Positions 34,163-42,733 of a stretch of 50,966 nucleotides of DNA are shown piece by piece (position 1 is the stretch's first letter; each line of letters starts with the position of its first letter). Both the position numbers and the translations under genes were made by a program. Origin of the DNA: Thermoplasmatota archaeon (lineage in GTDB: Archaea > Thermoplasmatota > Thermoplasmata > Thermoplasmatales > Thermoplasmataceae); the NCBI GenBank assembly GCA_023489425.1, contig JAMDCG010000008.1, positions 1 to 50,966 on the forward strand, given 5' to 3'. The notes under the pieces were generated by a model, which made no database searches, was not told the DNA's origin, and was given only the letters and a program-made list of their open reading frames with translations.

Positions 34163-35509
34163 TTAAGATTTTGCAAGATTTTCCACATCATTCGAAAGTT
34201 TCTCTGATCTTTCCTTGCTGGAAGAATGAGTGAAGAGTCTTATAATTGGCTCAGTACCTGATGGTCTTGCAAGTATCCAGTCATGCCCATTCCTCAATTT
34301 AATTCCGTCCATTAATGACACTTCCCATCCATTATACTCATTCTTGAGTCTTTCTATTAGAGAATTAAAGTCAGATTTAGCAGGAATTGTCTTTCTTGTA
34401 ATGTAAAATTGTGGAAGGGACCCTATCAGGGTTTTCAGGTTACTATTCTCTTTGGCCATTATGTCCATGATTATCCCAAGTGACATGGCACCATCCCTGC
34501 AATATTGATGATCACCATAAATTATGCCTCCATTCTCCTCTCCACCAAGTCTCGCTTTTTCATGGATCATTGTCCTGGAAACTATGGGTGCCCCAACCCT
34601 TGTCCTTATTACTGTTGCTCCTTCCGTCCTGCACACTTCTTCAAGCGCATCTGAAGAGCTGACCGGTGTTACTACTTTCTCTCCTTTCTTGATATAATAT
34701 TTGACGAAGAGTGTTAATGTTTTATCTCCGTCGATAAAGTTTCCATCAGAATCAATGAAAACGGCTCTATCAGCATCTCCATCATGTGCAATCCCAAAAT
34801 CAAAGCCTCCTGACTTTACAAGATCTATTAAATATTTCAGGTTAGCTGGCTTTGGTTCAGATTCCCTTGATGTGAATAGGCCATCAGGGTTGGCATTAAG
34901 AGTAACAACTGTTGCACCCAGTCTTGAAAGCAATTCCGGAGTTGTAAGATATGCAGCTCCATTACCAGTATCAACAGCTACTCTAAACCTCTTTTCGCGG
35001 ATCTTCTTAACATTTATCATGCTCATAACTCCATTGACATATAAATCGAACCCGGAATTATCATGGAAACTTCTGGCTATATCATTCCATTTCGACACAT
35101 TGAATTTTTTGGAGTAATATATCTCTTCAATTTTCTCTTCCTTTGTCCTCTCAAGCTCAGTTCCATCGCTGTCTATGCATTTAATTCCATTGAACTGTGG
35201 AGGGTTGTGAGAAGCGGTTATCATCACCCCAGGCAATCCATGTTTCTTGCAATAATACTGGATAGCTGGTGTTGGCAGAACTCCAATCATAACTGTTTCT
35301 GAACCTGTGGATAAAATTCCGGAGTTTACTGCATTAATGATCATATCCCCAGAGAGCCTGTTATCAGAACCTATTACTATTTTCCCATTGAAAAATGTTC
35401 CTATAGCCTTACCTATCATCATGCAGAATTCTGGTGTAAGATCCTCATTGGGAATTCCCCTTATACCATTGGTACCAAACAATCTCTTATTTGTAGCGTT
35501 TTCACTCAT
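34163..35509 (-). CDS. Phosphoglucosamine/phosphohexomutase
   Basis: Moves phosphate between C6 and C1 of a hexose or hexosamine, supplying sugar-1-phosphates for nucleotide sugars. The 448-residue protein has FGTNGIRG near the N-terminus, the phosphoserine loop ITASHNPPQFNG with Ser100, the metal loop GDADRAVFIDSDG and the C-terminal RPSGTEPIIRLFTHS. It belongs to the GlmM/ManB-type group; the exact sugar cannot be told from sequence. The adjacent glycosyltransferase suggests use in glycan assembly. Confidence 0.92.
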   Translation of the reverse strand: MSENATNKRLFGTNGIRGIPNEDLTPEFCMMIGKAIGTFFNGKIVIGSDNRLSGDMIINAVNSGILSTGSETVMIGVLPTPAIQYYCKKHGLPGVMITASHNPPQFNGIKCIDSDGTELERTKEEKIEEIYYSKKFNVSKWNDIARSFHDNSGFDLYVNGVMSMINVKKIREKRFRVAVDTGNGAAYLTTPELLSRLGATVVTLNANPDGLFTSRESEPKPANLKYLIDLVKSGGFDFGIAHDGDADRAVFIDSDGNFIDGDKTLTLFVKYYIKKGEKVVTPVSSSDALEEVCRTEGATVIRTRVGAPIVSRTMIHEKARLGGEENGGIIYGDHQYCRDGAMSLGIIMDIMAKENSNLKTLIGSLPQFYITRKTIPAKSDFNSLIERLKNEYNGWEVSLMDGIKLRNGHDWILARPSGTEPIIRLFTHSSSKERSEKLSNDVENLAKS

Positions 35510-35544
35510 AATACCCTATGGGCTGGTTCTATTTTAAAATTCTA

Positions 35545-36633
35545 TCACTTGTATAGACTGTATCTGTTTCCTCTCCATGTTATTTCCCTGTTTTTAGAAC
35601 CAACAAGGAGATTCCACACATAGAAGAATGGAAGAACAATCTGTACAAGTATGTAAACAGCCTGCTTTCTTCGCAATCTTCTGAACATCTTGATTTCATT
35701 CAGTACAAGGGGAAGGAAAAGGACCAGGAAGTAACCTGAGACAAGCAATGAAAGCAATATAGCCCCTATGAAAAGAAGTGCTGATGAACCGTATAGTAAT
35801 ATTCCTATATAGTATGCATTCCTGCTTTTGCTCAGTAAGAGAGATGTCTGTCTTATTGACCATTCCCTGAAAACGGGCCAATCGTCCGGGGAATTGACGG
35901 TGGCTATGCTATCTGGAACATATGCCACCTTTTTTCCCTTTGCCTTACATAGGTCTGTTATTGCCATGTCGTCAGAAACTGCCTCAGAGAAATCGACCAG
36001 ACTCTTTTCATCAAACAGGCCTTTCCTGAATGCAAGGGAGCCGCCCCATCCGAATACCGTAATATCAGACTGCATCATTCCCACACCCACAAATCCCCAG
36101 GCTGTCTTGAACTTGGACCAGAAGCCATTTTTTGCCTCAAAGTAAGGGAATGTTGTTGATATACCGTAAGATTCATCGGTCAGGGGACGTAGTAGATTCA
36201 CAAGCCAGTCTTTATCTGCAAGCACATCAGAATCTACAATTACGAAAGCATCATAATCATTAAATTTCCTCAGTGCGGTTGTTATGGCTTTTACCTTTCC
36301 ACTTCCTCCTGATTGGCATTCGTTTATAACGTATTCTATCTTATTGCGTTTGATATGATCAGCTGAAGGGTCATCTTCCGAATCAATGACCGCTATGATC
36401 TTGTAGTTTTCATAACTTTGTTCTTTCAAGGACTTAAGGTCATCATCTAAAGAGTAATCGACGCCTCTGCATGGAACTATTACAAGCGTTTTAAATTCTG
36501 GGTTTCCTAAGTACTTCTTCTTAAACCTTCTGGGAAGTGAAAGATACAGTTGTGCAAGAAAAATTATAACAATAAGCGCAATGATAAAATAAAAAATTCC
36601 TTCAATAAAATAGTCTAGAAATAGCTGGGTCAT
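35545..36633 (-). CDS. Membrane glycosyltransferase family 2 (GT21-like)
   Basis: A 362-residue inverting glycosyltransferase anchored by an N-terminal helix (about 10-30) and two or more C-terminal helices. The catalytic domain has VIVPCRGVDYSLDDDLKSL, VDSDVLADKDWL (the DxD metal site), then VSDDMAITDLCK and FREWSIRQTSLLL, matching the D1-D2-D3-(Q/R)xxR(W) pattern of ceramide glucosyltransferase-like enzymes. The acceptor is probably a lipid. It lies eight bases after the aEF-1beta gene and 35 bases before the hexomutase. Confidence 0.88.
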   Translation of the reverse strand: MTQLFLDYFIEGIFYFIIALIVIIFLAQLYLSLPRRFKKKYLGNPEFKTLVIVPCRGVDYSLDDDLKSLKEQSYENYKIIAVIDSEDDPSADHIKRNKIEYVINECQSGGSGKVKAITTALRKFNDYDAFVIVDSDVLADKDWLVNLLRPLTDESYGISTTFPYFEAKNGFWSKFKTAWGFVGVGMMQSDITVFGWGGSLAFRKGLFDEKSLVDFSEAVSDDMAITDLCKAKGKKVAYVPDSIATVNSPDDWPVFREWSIRQTSLLLSKSRNAYYIGILLYGSSALLFIGAILLSLLVSGYFLVLFLPLVLNEIKMFRRLRRKQAVYILVQIVLPFFYVWNLLVGSKNREITWRGNRYSLYK

Positions 36634-36641
36634 TTTTATGT

Positions 36642-36908
36642 CTAAACTAGACTCATATCTTCTGCATCTACCTGCCCAACACCGTTGATGCCTCTCAGGA
36701 TCTCCTCGATCTTATCCTGTTGCCCCTCATCATCCCTGACGACAACTTCAAGGCTTATTTTCTTGAGTCCGAAGGCGATTTCCTTGATCTCAAGGTTGGA
36801 TATTCTGCATTGATCTTTCAGGGAACTTTTAATTTTCTCGGACATCTCATTCAAATCAGAGTCAGACTCTTCTGGTAAAACTGAAAATGTAATTGCCACA
36901 TCTGCCAT
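36642..36908 (-). CDS. ef1b: Translation elongation factor aEF-1beta
   Basis: The guanine-nucleotide exchange factor for aEF-1alpha. The 88-residue protein begins MADVAITFSVLPEES and ends GINGVGQVDAEDMSLV, with the conserved EIAFGLKKISLEVVVRDDEG core. I prefer ATG 36908, which follows GAGG at suitable distance; ATG 36914 adds two residues. It follows the zinc-ribbon gene by ten bases, the usual archaeal pair. Confidence 0.94.
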   Translation of the reverse strand: MADVAITFSVLPEESDSDLNEMSEKIKSSLKDQCRISNLEIKEIAFGLKKISLEVVVRDDEGQQDKIEEILRGINGVGQVDAEDMSLV

Positions 36909-36918
36909 CTTCATTACC

Positions 36919-37086
36919 TCATGGACCTGTAAAGTTACATTTCTCACACGTGTAAGGCGTAGTGTGCTCCCTGCAATTTCTGCATCTCCCTATAATGTTT
37001 TCTCCACAGTTAGGGCAGTCGAATATAGAATAGCCCTCACCTATCAGACCTTTACCGCATGAACTGCAATCTTCTTTGTTTCCCAT
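36919..37086 (-). CDS. Zn-ribbon RNA-binding protein paired with aEF-1beta
   Basis: A 55-residue protein with four CxxC knuckles (Cys7/Cys10, Cys24/Cys27, Cys35/Cys38, Cys47/Cys50): CSSCG, CPNCGENIIGRC, CRNC and CEKCNFTGP. It matches the small archaeal translation-associated zinc-ribbon family (COG2888), almost always next to aEF-1beta. Its exact function is not established; involvement with ribosome or RNA is assumed from context. A TATATAAG element (37121-37128) lies about 35 bases upstream. Confidence 0.92.
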   Translation of the reverse strand: MGNKEDCSSCGKGLIGEGYSIFDCPNCGENIIGRCRNCREHTTPYTCEKCNFTGP

Positions 37087-37120
37087 TGAACATCCTCTTA
37101 ATCGCTCATAATTTCAATTT

Positions 37121-37128
37121 CTTATATA
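37121..37128 (-). promoter_or_regulatory. TATA box of the Zn-ribbon/aEF-1beta operon
   Basis: Minus-strand TATATAAG, 35-42 bases before ATG 37086; a short leader of roughly ten bases is expected. Confidence 0.5.
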
Positions 37129-37188
37129 CATTTATTGTTTAAATTCTGTTTCACTCGATTACATGTCATCTCACACACAGTGAGAGAA

Positions 37189-37196
37189 TTTTTAAT
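37189..37196 (+). promoter_or_regulatory. TATA box of the flpA operon
   Basis: TTTTTAAT lies 21-28 bases before ATG 37217. It is divergent from the TATA box of the aEF-1beta operon, about 60 bases away. Confidence 0.45.
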
Positions 37197-37216
37197 CGAC
37201 TAATACATGTACCTTT

Positions 37217-37495
37217 ATGTTCATACAGGTATCAAGCTCAAAAAAGTCAGATAGTTCCATTGAGGCAAAAGCATATACTGTTAGTGAAGAGCCCCCCTAC
37301 CTTGCTGTTCTCATCAAGCCGCAACCTGGTATATGGGATGAACTAATGGATAGGGATACCATGTTCATCAAGTTGAGGGAAAAGAAAGTGATCGAGGTCG
37401 GAATAAAGCAGCGTATAGAAGTTGGAGAAAACTCAATATTTTTTGTCACATCTGATGATGAAGAGTTTAAGGGAATATGCGGTGAACTTTCATAA
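37217..37495 (+). CDS. Hypothetical protein translationally coupled to flpA
   Basis: A 92-residue acidic/basic mixed protein with no family I recognise. It is predicted mainly beta (AYTVSEEPPYLAVLIKPQPG; VIEVGIKQRIEVGENSIFFV) and has no cysteine motif or membrane segment except one Cys near the end. Its TAA overlaps the flpA start codon (TAATG), so it belongs to the same operon and may take part in rRNA modification. Confidence 0.75.
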   Translation: MFIQVSSSKKSDSSIEAKAYTVSEEPPYLAVLIKPQPGIWDELMDRDTMFIKLREKKVIEVGIKQRIEVGENSIFFVTSDDEEFKGICGELS

Positions 37496-38163
37496 TGTTT
37501 CCAAAGAAATTCATCAATCAGAATATAAGAATAATAAAGGGCAGAATTTATACAGCTTCAAATTTCAAGGATAGTGTTTACGGAGAAAAGCAATTAAGGA
37601 TGAACGGAGAAAATTACAGGCTCTGGGACCCAAAGAGGAGCAAGCTTTCTGCCGCCATTTATAATGGTTTTTCTGGTATGCCCATACTGGAAGATTCTGA
37701 TATCCTTTATCTTGGTGCATCATTTGGTACTACTGTAAGCCATATATCAGACCTTTCCCCTGATGGGCACATTTTTGCCGTAGAATTTTCCCCCGAGCCA
37801 TTTTCAGGGCTTTTAAAGCTTGCAGAGAGAAGAAATAATATTTATCCCGTCCTTTCAAATGCCAGGAATCCAGATAAGTATTCATTCTTCATTGAAATGG
37901 ATCCGGAGATAATATATCAGGATATTTCACAGCGTGATCAGCTATCAATTCTCTTTAATAATCTGGACTGCTTCGAGCACTGGCAACATACTATTTTCAT
38001 CCTCAAAGCAACTTCCGTGGATTCCTCAAGGAAGCCTTCCGAAGTTCTTAACGAGGTTGTGGGGCTATTGAAAAAGAGAGGAGGAATTCACATAATTTCC
38101 ATAACAGATATTTCGAATTATCACAAAGGACATTTTCTGTTGTTTCTAGAAAATGTTAAATAA
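37495..38163 (+). CDS. flpA: Fibrillarin-like rRNA/tRNA 2'-O-methyltransferase
   Basis: The catalytic subunit of archaeal C/D-box RNPs, methylating ribose 2'-OH at guide-selected sites. The 222-residue protein has the fibrillarin N-terminal domain (IYTASNFKDSVYGEKQLR), then YLGASFGTTVSHISDLSPDG (SAM motif I), FAVEFSPEPFSGLLKLAERR and EIIYQDISQRDQ. The Nop5 partner, often adjacent in archaea, is not in the window. A T-run follows the gene. Confidence 0.95.
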   Translation: MFPKKFINQNIRIIKGRIYTASNFKDSVYGEKQLRMNGENYRLWDPKRSKLSAAIYNGFSGMPILEDSDILYLGASFGTTVSHISDLSPDGHIFAVEFSPEPFSGLLKLAERRNNIYPVLSNARNPDKYSFFIEMDPEIIYQDISQRDQLSILFNNLDCFEHWQHTIFILKATSVDSSRKPSEVLNEVVGLLKKRGGIHIISITDISNYHKGHFLLFLENVK

Positions 38164-38176
38164 GTTTGTCAAGGCA

Positions 38177-38184
38177 TTTTTTTT
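38177..38184 (+). terminator. T-run terminator after flpA
   Basis: Eight consecutive T residues begin 13 bases after the stop codon. Confidence 0.5.
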
Positions 38185-38258
38185 AAAATGATTTTCCAGG
38201 GATATAGAGAACTCATTCTTTTGACATTTATGAAAAAATGGCAATTGTTGCCCTGAGT

Positions 38259-38268
38259 TATATAAATT
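38259..38268 (+). promoter_or_regulatory. TATA box of alaS
   Basis: TATATAAATT (starting in GAGTTATATAAA) about 70 bases before ATG 38337; a leader of about 45 bases with GGGGGATT before the start is expected. Confidence 0.5.
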
Positions 38269-38336
38269 TTTAAGATTCCTCCATTGAGGGAGAAAAATAT
38301 GAGAATAATTTAAGATAAGGATAGAATAGGGGGATT

Positions 38337-40979
38337 ATGGATACCGAGGAAGAAAGCAATGGCCCATTCCAACTGGAATTTTTCAAGGAAAATGGGTTTC
38401 AGAGGAAACAGTGCATATCATGCAAAAACTTTTTCTGGACACAGAACCCTGGTAGGATGACGTGTGGAGATCCTCCCTGTGACTCTTATGGGTTTATTGG
38501 AAATCCCGCGGGTAAGGGACCATTATCTCCTGATCAGGTCAGGACAGAATTCATTAGATATTTCTCAAAAGATCACAAATACATAAAACCATACCCTGTG
38601 GTACCAAGATGGAGGGATGACGTTCTCCTTGTCAATGCTTCAATTTATGATTTCCAGCCTCATGTTACTTCAGGGCTTGTTCCGCCCCCTGGCAATCCAC
38701 TTGTTATGTCACAGCCATCAATAAGGATGAATGATCTGGATCTGGTTGGAGTTTCCGGGAGGCATTTAACGTGCTTTGAGATGCTATGTCATGATAGTTT
38801 CAACAATAGCAGGGAAAGCCATTACTGGAAGGAAGGAACTGTTTCCAGATGTGATGGATTCTTTTCTGAAGTAGTGGGAATAGAAAGAGGAGAAATTTCA
38901 TACAAGGAGAAGCCTTGGTCAGGAGGAGGAAATGCAGGAGATGCTCTGGAAGTTTTCGTCAGGGGTCTTGAAGTGGGTACACTGGTGTTCATGGATTTAA
39001 GGGAAGACCCGGAAGGTAACATAGAGATTGAAGGATCAAAATATTCCCGGATGGAAATGAACATTGTTGATACTGGATACGGGCTTGAAAGAATCAGCTG
39101 GGTTACCCAAGGTTCACCAACTGTATATGATTCAACATATGGTAGCGTAATTTCTCATATCCTCAGAGAATCGGGAGTCGAACTTGAAAATATCTCAGAA
39201 ATGGGAGCAATAACCCAGATATATTCCTCAGATCCGGATAGGTTGCCATCGGAAATAGAGAAAGAGGTGAGGAAAGTTGTTAGGGATGATCTGGCAATCA
39301 ACTGGGATCATGTTGAGAAAATCAGGCAGGCATATGTCCTTGGCGACCATGCAAGATCAATAATACTTCTTTCCAGAGATTATGTCATACCAAGTAATGT
39401 AAAGGTTGGCTATCTTTTCAGGCTACTTCTCAGGAGGTCCTTCAGGGCAATGGATCATCTTCATTTCAAGGGTACCCTGATGGAAATAATAAAGCTCCAG
39501 GCTTCAAACATGAAAGGTATTGTTGATGATTTTCCAGAGAAATTTCTTCAGGAAATAATTGATGAAGAGAGGGATAAGTATGAAAAATCACTGGAAAAAG
39601 GAACTGAAGTAGTAAGGAGGATCCTCAAGAAAAAGGGAACAATGGAATTCAGCGATCTGGAAATGCTTTACGATTCCTATGGTCTCGTTCCAGATTTTGT
39701 TTCACAGATAATGAAGGAACAGGGAAAGGAACTGGTTGTCCCAGCTGATTTTCATGCAAGAATCGTAGAGATGCATTCAAGAAAGGAAGAAAGAATCGGG
39801 GAAAAGGATGGAGTTTCCATATTCAAGGGCCTCGAAACAAGACCACTTTATTATGACGATCCAAACATGCTTGAATTCACATCCATTGTCCTTGAATCCT
39901 CAGACGATCTTCTGGTAACCAACCAGACTGCCTTTTACCCAACGGGAGGTGGTCAGCCATTTGATACTGGATATTTCCAAGTAGGTTCAAAAAAATACAG
40001 CGTGGTAGATGTATATAGGGAAGGGAATGCAGTTGTTCACAGAATAGTGGGTCATATCGAAAAAGGGACAAGGGTAAAAGGATATGTTGATGTAGCAAGG
40101 AGGAGACAGCTTATGGTTCATCATACATCAACCCATCTATTGCTTGGCACACTAAGAAAACTATTGGGGGATCAGGTTTGGCAGGCAGGAGCCCAGAAAG
40201 GTGTGGAATCATCAAGAATTGATATTACCTACAACGGCAAGATCACAGAAGAAACTATCAGACGTATAGAGCATGAATGTCTTTCAAGAATTACAGAAAA
40301 CAGGAAAGTAACTTCAAGATTCATGGACTGGAACAGGGCAATTGATACCTACGGGTTCAGGCTTTTTGAAGGAGGCGTTCCATTATCCAGGAAGCTTAGA
40401 GTGGTAGAGATAGAGGGAGTTGATGTGGAGGGGTGTGGCGGAACTCATCTCTCCAGTACAGCAGAGATAGGATTTTTGAAGATTCTCAAGGTGGAAAGCA
40501 TTCAGGAGGGGATATATAGATTTACATTTGCTGCGGGTAATGCAGCACTCAACTATGTTGAAAGTGTTGAATCGGACATGAACCAGATTAAAAATATAGT
40601 AAGATCAACAGAAGACACGGTTCAAAAAGTTGAGAAGAGCATAGAAGAACTCATCCACTTAAGGGATGAGGTAACTATTGTGAATAAGGAGATACTGGCA
40701 CATCTCTTTGATGTGGGAAAGAAGTTGATCTTATGCGACACCACTGTCTGGATAGTAAATCTGGAAAGAGAAGAACTTTTGAAGCTGGCAGTCCCAATGG
40801 CTCTGGGTAAATCAGGTACTTTCATCCTCTCCACAAAAGGAAAAAAGACCATTGTGGGCAGGAACAGGGAAGAACTTCAAAAACTGGTGAACTGCATATC
40901 AAGAATAGAATGGGATGGTAAGGGCCAGGTAATCCCAATCAATCAAGACCAGCTTAAAAGTGAAAATTTAATAAACTAA
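38337..40979 (+). CDS. alaS: Alanyl-tRNA synthetase (archaeal type)
   Basis: Charges tRNA-Ala and edits mischarged Ser/Gly. The 880-residue protein has the archaeal N-terminal zinc-finger-like segment (CISCKNFFWTQNPGRMTCGD), the class II core with RYFSKDHKYIKPYPVVPRW and the GGGNAGDALEVF region. The editing domain has HHTSTHLLL and the CGGTHLSS metal site. A C-terminal coiled region completes it. Length and architecture are normal for archaea. Confidence 0.96.
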   Translation: MDTEEESNGPFQLEFFKENGFQRKQCISCKNFFWTQNPGRMTCGDPPCDSYGFIGNPAGKGPLSPDQVRTEFIRYFSKDHKYIKPYPVVPRWRDDVLLVNASIYDFQPHVTSGLVPPPGNPLVMSQPSIRMNDLDLVGVSGRHLTCFEMLCHDSFNNSRESHYWKEGTVSRCDGFFSEVVGIERGEISYKEKPWSGGGNAGDALEVFVRGLEVGTLVFMDLREDPEGNIEIEGSKYSRMEMNIVDTGYGLERISWVTQGSPTVYDSTYGSVISHILRESGVELENISEMGAITQIYSSDPDRLPSEIEKEVRKVVRDDLAINWDHVEKIRQAYVLGDHARSIILLSRDYVIPSNVKVGYLFRLLLRRSFRAMDHLHFKGTLMEIIKLQASNMKGIVDDFPEKFLQEIIDEERDKYEKSLEKGTEVVRRILKKKGTMEFSDLEMLYDSYGLVPDFVSQIMKEQGKELVVPADFHARIVEMHSRKEERIGEKDGVSIFKGLETRPLYYDDPNMLEFTSIVLESSDDLLVTNQTAFYPTGGGQPFDTGYFQVGSKKYSVVDVYREGNAVVHRIVGHIEKGTRVKGYVDVARRRQLMVHHTSTHLLLGTLRKLLGDQVWQAGAQKGVESSRIDITYNGKITEETIRRIEHECLSRITENRKVTSRFMDWNRAIDTYGFRLFEGGVPLSRKLRVVEIEGVDVEGCGGTHLSSTAEIGFLKILKVESIQEGIYRFTFAAGNAALNYVESVESDMNQIKNIVRSTEDTVQKVEKSIEELIHLRDEVTIVNKEILAHLFDVGKKLILCDTTVWIVNLEREELLKLAVPMALGKSGTFILSTKGKKTIVGRNREELQKLVNCISRIEWDGKGQVIPINQDQLKSENLIN

Positions 40980-41001
40980 ATTTAGCATAACGAATACATA
41001 T

Positions 41002-42729
41002 ATGGCCGGCACCAGAAATCAGGACGAAGATGAAATAAGAATATTCTCGTCTTTTTTCACAATCCTAAAGGTTGAGAGAGACAACAACATCCTGACTTTT
41101 AAAATACCAGAAAGTGAGTACAGCAGTGAAAAATTCGAGCAACTATACAATGCCCTGAAGGAAAAGGGGTTTTATTCATATACAAACGGCAAAGGCGAGA
41201 TCATTTCTTTCAGGAAAGTAAATAACAGAAATAGGGCATACTTGAAATTCCTGCTGATAATACTAACCATTCTATCCATAATCTATGCAGGTTATTCATA
41301 TTCCGCAAGTTACTATTCTGGGATGAGCCTGATCTCGATCTTCTCACTGAGTATACTTTACTTCGTTCTGCCAGTAGTATTCATACTCATAATGAGGGAA
41401 TTACCGAAATATCTCATTATGAGGGGCAGGAAGCAAAAATATTCAATACCTCTTTTTGTTCCAAATCCATTCCTGATGGGTACAATGGGGGTAATAAACG
41501 CTCCTGATGAACCATATATGAACTCCGATGATGAAATTCTGGCAGGATTCTTTTCTCTTGTCATGGGGTTCATCGTTTCAACTATTTTTCTGACCGTAGG
41601 ATATCTCGGATTGTCCCTGTATACTGGTGCGAGTTATGTTACAAATGGAACAACAAGCGTGATAAATATACCACTCCTCATTCAGATGTTCACAGGACAT
41701 CTCATCCCAAATTCAGGATTTCTCGACCCTATCAGTCTCGCAGGCTGGTCAGGGTTAATTTTCACCTCTTTTAACGCGTTTCCCATTGGGCTTATGGATG
41801 GTGGGATGATATTATCTGGATTTAACAGGTCTTTCAGAAAGAATGTTTCATATATTTTCATAACAATAATGATTTTTATTTCATTCACATATCTTGCCTG
41901 GCTGATTCTTCCTCTGTTCCTTGCATTTCTTGGCATGGGAACGATTGAGCCGGTGGACACTAATTATTTGAGGGCGAGCAAGAAGGCATTTGTGGCCATA
42001 GGGATAACAATGGTCCTCGCAGTAATAGGTCTTACTCCATATCCACTTCATCTATCCAGCCCAGAGATGGAAGTCTTCTACAATGGACAGTGGGATGTTT
42101 CATTGAATGGGTCGCACTCCATGAGTTATTATGATGTCATGATCTCAAATTATGGCCAGAATAGCATTAATCCAGGTTTTTCAGTATCACCTGCAATGGG
42201 GATTTCAATTTCAACAAACAACACCCTCATAAAACCTGGAGCAATGAACACATTCAATATAGGAATAAATACAACAGGAGCGTCTGCCGGGTTGAACCGT
42301 GTTGATCTGAAGATCTATGTTGGGAGTTCTGATAGATCCATATCCCTCATTTTTTTTAAAATTGATCCAACGGAAAACATACAGATGAAATATCTGCCAG
42401 CGCAGCTAAACAATGAAACAGGATTTCTAGAAAATGTAACTATGTACAACACCATTAATGAGAATGTATCAGAAAATTTCCTGATCGGTGCGCCAGAAAA
42501 CTGGCACTACGATATACTTGTGAGCAACACAACAAAGTTTTCAAATTCCGTGCCACTGGAACAAAACGGTTCTTATAGCTTTGGCACTTACCAGATCCAG
42601 AAGCCAACCCAGAACGGGCCAAGTTTCTTGATGATCAGGATATATTCAAAGTATCTGCCACAATCAAACATTTATTTTGCTGTTTACAATAGTACCGATT
42701 ATGGTAATATGCTGACAATGGAGAAGTGA
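41002..42729 (+). CDS. Site-2-protease-like (M50) membrane protein without the HExxH histidines
   Basis: A 575-residue multi-spanning protein laid out like archaeal S2P-family members: a cytosolic N-terminal domain (about 1-78), helices from about 80 on, the zinc-site helix, the region KYSIPLFVPNPFLMGTMGVI, and NAFPIGLMDGGMILSG (258-273) equal to the NxxPxxxxDGG motif with Asp266. The zinc helix reads MRELPKYL: HExxH has become Arg132-Glu-Leu-Pro-Lys136. Glu133 and Asp266 remain but both His ligands are lost. A C-terminal half of about 220 residues with many N-x-S/T sequons is probably extracytoplasmic. It is likely a proteolytically inactive pseudoprotease. NAD-kinase-like and DUF2070 genes follow on the same strand. 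Confidence 0.82.
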   Translation: MAGTRNQDEDEIRIFSSFFTILKVERDNNILTFKIPESEYSSEKFEQLYNALKEKGFYSYTNGKGEIISFRKVNNRNRAYLKFLLIILTILSIIYAGYSYSASYYSGMSLISIFSLSILYFVLPVVFILIMRELPKYLIMRGRKQKYSIPLFVPNPFLMGTMGVINAPDEPYMNSDDEILAGFFSLVMGFIVSTIFLTVGYLGLSLYTGASYVTNGTTSVINIPLLIQMFTGHLIPNSGFLDPISLAGWSGLIFTSFNAFPIGLMDGGMILSGFNRSFRKNVSYIFITIMIFISFTYLAWLILPLFLAFLGMGTIEPVDTNYLRASKKAFVAIGITMVLAVIGLTPYPLHLSSPEMEVFYNGQWDVSLNGSHSMSYYDVMISNYGQNSINPGFSVSPAMGISISTNNTLIKPGAMNTFNIGINTTGASAGLNRVDLKIYVGSSDRSISLIFFKIDPTENIQMKYLPAQLNNETGFLENVTMYNTINENVSENFLIGAPENWHYDILVSNTTKFSNSVPLEQNGSYSFGTYQIQKPTQNGPSFLMIRIYSKYLPQSNIYFAVYNSTDYGNMLTMEK

Positions 42730-42733
42730 ACAG

